A DNA stretch of 64,000 bases from Clostridium sp. (GTDB lineage: Bacteria > Bacillota > Clostridia > Clostridiales > Clostridiaceae): NCBI RefSeq assembly GCF_018372875.1, contig NZ_JAHAIF010000002.1:124001-188000 (forward strand), given 5' to 3'. Shown piece after piece: positions 61,889 through 64,000 of the stretch. The position numbers and the translations under genes are program-made. Within the stretch, counting starts at the first letter, position 1. Every line of letters starts with the position of its first letter. The notes beneath the pieces are model-generated. The model ran no database searches. It had not been told where the DNA came from and saw only the letters and a program-made list of their open reading frames with translations.

Positions 61889-64000
61889 TCATTCAGTTAT
61901 TCCTTCATAAACATTTAGAAATGCTTCTTTAGTTGGATTATCTACTATTGAATAAATATATTGTTCTTGATAATTATCTATAATATTTGTTTTAAATAAT
62001 CCACTTACATTAACCTTCTTTTTATTTATAAAGTAATCATTATTTATTCCTGCCCCACCTAAAATAAGTTCAACTTTTTCCCAGTCACCATAGAAATATT
62101 CTTGAAGAAGTGGTATTATCTTATTTTTCATAATTAATACTAAATCCTCAAAAGTTAAATTATCTTTCATAAAATAAGCATGCCCAATAGTATGATCCCT
62201 ATCAAATAAATACTCAACCCTCTTGTTTATAACATCTAAAAATCTACCAACATTAATACCATCTACATCAACACTTATCTTACTTACATCAGGCATGTAC
62301 TCTTTAAAAGTAAATCTTCTTCTTAAGGCTGTATCCAATAATGCAATTGACCTATCTGCTGTATTCATTGTCCCTAAAATGTAAACATTACTTGGAACAC
62401 CAAACTTATCATTGGAATATGGCAATGTTACTTTAAGTTCATTTTTTTCACCAAGCCTCTTATCCTCTTCAATTAGAGTAATTAATTCCCCAAATATCTT
62501 TGATATATTTCCTCTATTTATTTCATCTATAATAAGAACATAATTTTTAACATTTTCTGATTGTTCACTTTTATGAGAAATTAATTCTCTTATTCTGCTT
62601 AAATTTAAATCCTCAGTTTTAAACTTATATATAGAACCTTGAGATAAACTCTTTGACTTTAATATATCTGTCTTATCTAAATTACCATCTTTATATAACC
62701 ACTCTACCTTTCTGAAGTGATTATATCCTATTGGAGTATCTTCATTAAATTCATAGTCCCCAATAACCCTTCCAATAGCTCTTGCCTTTTTCATACCATC
62801 CCCTATAATAACTATGTCATCTTTTTTAACGCTTGTAACAAAACATTTTACAGCTGATAATGCTCCACCACTTACACCACTATACATTTCTTTAACATCA
62901 CAATCTGCTTTGCATTTAGAAAAATCTATATTTTCTCCCCATCCAAGTGCAACACAATTATTATCAATGCAGTAATTGTATATAGACTCATCATTATCTA
63001 ACTTATTTCCTAATGCCATCTTATAAAAGTTTATCTTATTTTCATCAAAATCATATTTAGGTAACCACTCTTGAGCCTTTGCAGATGCCTTCTCACAAAT
63101 TAATTTAAATATACCTGGCTGAACTACAAATCCTTTTCCTTCTTCATCACTTCTAAGACCCTCCACAAATTCTTCATAACCATAGGATTGGTGGAATGTA
63201 CAGAAGGCTATTTGTCCTTCTTCTAAAAGCTTATTAAATTCTAAGACAACTTCATCTCTATTTTCTTCATTTTCTATAAGTGACTTGTACTTTTCTTTAT
63301 CAATTATCTCTAATGCTCTACTTATAACATTATAAGTTTTTCCTGTTCCTGGAGGTCCGTATAATATTTGATTCTTACTTTCGCAATTACTACAACTCGC
63401 ACACTCACTATCATTCCTATCGCTACTTACCATATCTACATATTTTACTTCACTTAATTGATTTATATATAAAATATTATCTATATCTCTATATTGATAT
63501 ACTGTTGTTCCATATCCTTCTTTTGAATTAGGTAACCTATTTTCTCTTAAATTAATCCAATTAACTCTTATTATATGTGGAAAATCTTTGTCTTCTAAAT
63601 ACTCATATTTCCCTTCTACTTGTCCAATTCCAAGTACTATATCTTCCCTTACCGCAACAACTATATCTCCAACCTCAATATTTTTATAAAAAACTTTTAT
63701 TTGATTAGAAATTCTACCAATTACAGGTGACTCGTATTTATATTTACTTTCTAAAACATAAGATATATTATTTTTTACTTCTTTTATATCTTGATTATCA
63801 TATTTTCGTAGGTCTCCAACTTCTGACCATCCAATTGATACATAACTATTACTCCTCATCTCATCCCAACAGTTTTTATCACCACTTATAGAAGTTGTAT
63901 TAATTCTATAATAATTCAAAGGCTCTCCAAATAACTCGATCATTGAAATCATTACATAACTTGTTTGAATCCCAATTTCTTTAACAACTTGCATCAACTG
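61889..64000 (-). CDS. mcrB: McrB-family AAA+ GTPase/ATPase with EVE-like modules, 5' end outside window
   Basis: The frame is open at the window edge (codons CAG-TTG-ATG at 64000-63992), so the true start may be upstream. Numbering from the TTG at 63997 (702 residues): an EVE/PUA-like module at about 28-175 (YVSIGWSEVGDL, VGDIVVAVREDIVLGIGQV); C-x2-C-x2-C at 199-205; Walker A GPPGTGKT at 214-221; FHQSYGYEEFVEG at 268-280; a second EVE-like segment at about 322-440 (CVALGWGENIDF, KKDDIVIIGDG, ARAIGRVIGDYEF); Walker B/McrB motif IIDEINRGN at 489-497; sensor MNTADRS; arginine finger RRRF. It would recognise modified DNA and translocate with McrC. Confidence 0.9.
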   Translation of the reverse strand, partial: QLMQVVKEIGIQTSYVMISMIELFGEPLNYYRINTTSISGDKNCWDEMRSNSYVSIGWSEVGDLRKYDNQDIKEVKNNISYVLESKYKYESPVIGRISNQIKVFYKNIEVGDIVVAVREDIVLGIGQVEGKYEYLEDKDFPHIIRVNWINLRENRLPNSKEGYGTTVYQYRDIDNILYINQLSEVKYVDMVSSDRNDSECASCSNCESKNQILYGPPGTGKTYNVISRALEIIDKEKYKSLIENEENRDEVVLEFNKLLEEGQIAFCTFHQSYGYEEFVEGLRSDEEGKGFVVQPGIFKLICEKASAKAQEWLPKYDFDENKINFYKMALGNKLDNDESIYNYCIDNNCVALGWGENIDFSKCKADCDVKEMYSGVSGGALSAVKCFVTSVKKDDIVIIGDGMKKARAIGRVIGDYEFNEDTPIGYNHFRKVEWLYKDGNLDKTDILKSKSLSQGSIYKFKTEDLNLSRIRELISHKSEQSENVKNYVLIIDEINRGNISKIFGELITLIEEDKRLGEKNELKVTLPYSNDKFGVPSNVYILGTMNTADRSIALLDTALRRRFTFKEYMPDVSKISVDVDGINVGRFLDVINKRVEYLFDRDHTIGHAYFMKDNLTFEDLVLIMKNKIIPLLQEYFYGDWEKVELILGGAGINNDYFINKKKVNVSGLFKTNIIDNYQEQYIYSIVDNPTKEAFLNVYEGITE

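Overview
The window is AT-rich, densely coded DNA from a strict anaerobe of the Bacillota. The gene content (AsrABC sulfite reductase, class III ribonucleotide reductase, rubrerythrin plus desulfoferrodoxin, many PTS operons), the strong AGGAG-type ribosome binding sites and frequent TTG/GTG starts point to a Clostridium, most likely C. perfringens or a close relative. This assignment is inferred from gene content, not from a marker gene. No rRNA, tRNA, CRISPR array or complete insertion sequence was seen.

Layout. 0-5.6 kb: an M16 protease cut by the window edge, a two-component system, and a Na/phosphate cotransporter with its own strong promoter. 5.6-11.5 kb: SDR enzyme, M19 dipeptidase and metallophosphoesterase, then nrdDG, transcribed from a far-upstream region carrying two NrdR boxes. 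11.5-17.7 kb: a DUF2207 membrane protein, the oxygen-defence pair dfx-rbr, a 46-residue protein missed by length cut-offs, and a membrane protein. 16.6-23.3 kb: a complete mannosylglycerate utilisation operon (RpiR regulator, PTS EIIABC, GH38 mannosidase, glycerate kinase). 23.3-26.1 kb: repeat-rich stretch with unknown genes. 26.1-29.8 kb: thiSFGHE behind what looks like an HMP-PP (thiS-motif) terminator-embedded riboswitch. 29.8-36.8 kb: a sugar/glycerol-phosphate-type ABC importer operon that also encodes a metallo-beta-lactamase-fold enzyme and a cytoplasmic 5'-nucleotidase-like protein. 37.1-41.4 kb: a J-domain protein with an unknown partner, UspA, a LytTR regulator/LiaF-like pair with a textbook LytTR operator, and an Rpn-type nuclease. 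41.6-46.4 kb: an alpha-glucoside PTS operon with an RpiR regulator. 47-49.7 kb: a large anchored, beta-helix-like surface protein. 50-52.9 kb: asrABC.

53-64 kb looks like a defence or genome-maintenance island: an SF1 helicase fused to a PD-(D/E)XK nuclease, a zinc-finger unknown, a NERD-HRDC protein, a ParA ATPase with an overlapping SAP-like partner, a membrane protein, and a McrBC restriction pair. The McrB has an N-terminal EVE/PUA-like module and apparently a second one inserted inside its AAA+ core. A decayed 119-bp fragment of one island gene (56018-56905) lies 10 kb away at 46.84 kb.

Two dispersed repeat families tie the window together. One is an approximately 200-bp element with a fold-back head (six full or partial copies at 3.6, 14.0, 24.0, 24.4, 26.1 and 53.0 kb), which supplies the stop codons of two genes. 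The other is a near-identical Rho-independent terminator used behind five unrelated genes; two of its copies share 87-88 bp and flank the ParA block.
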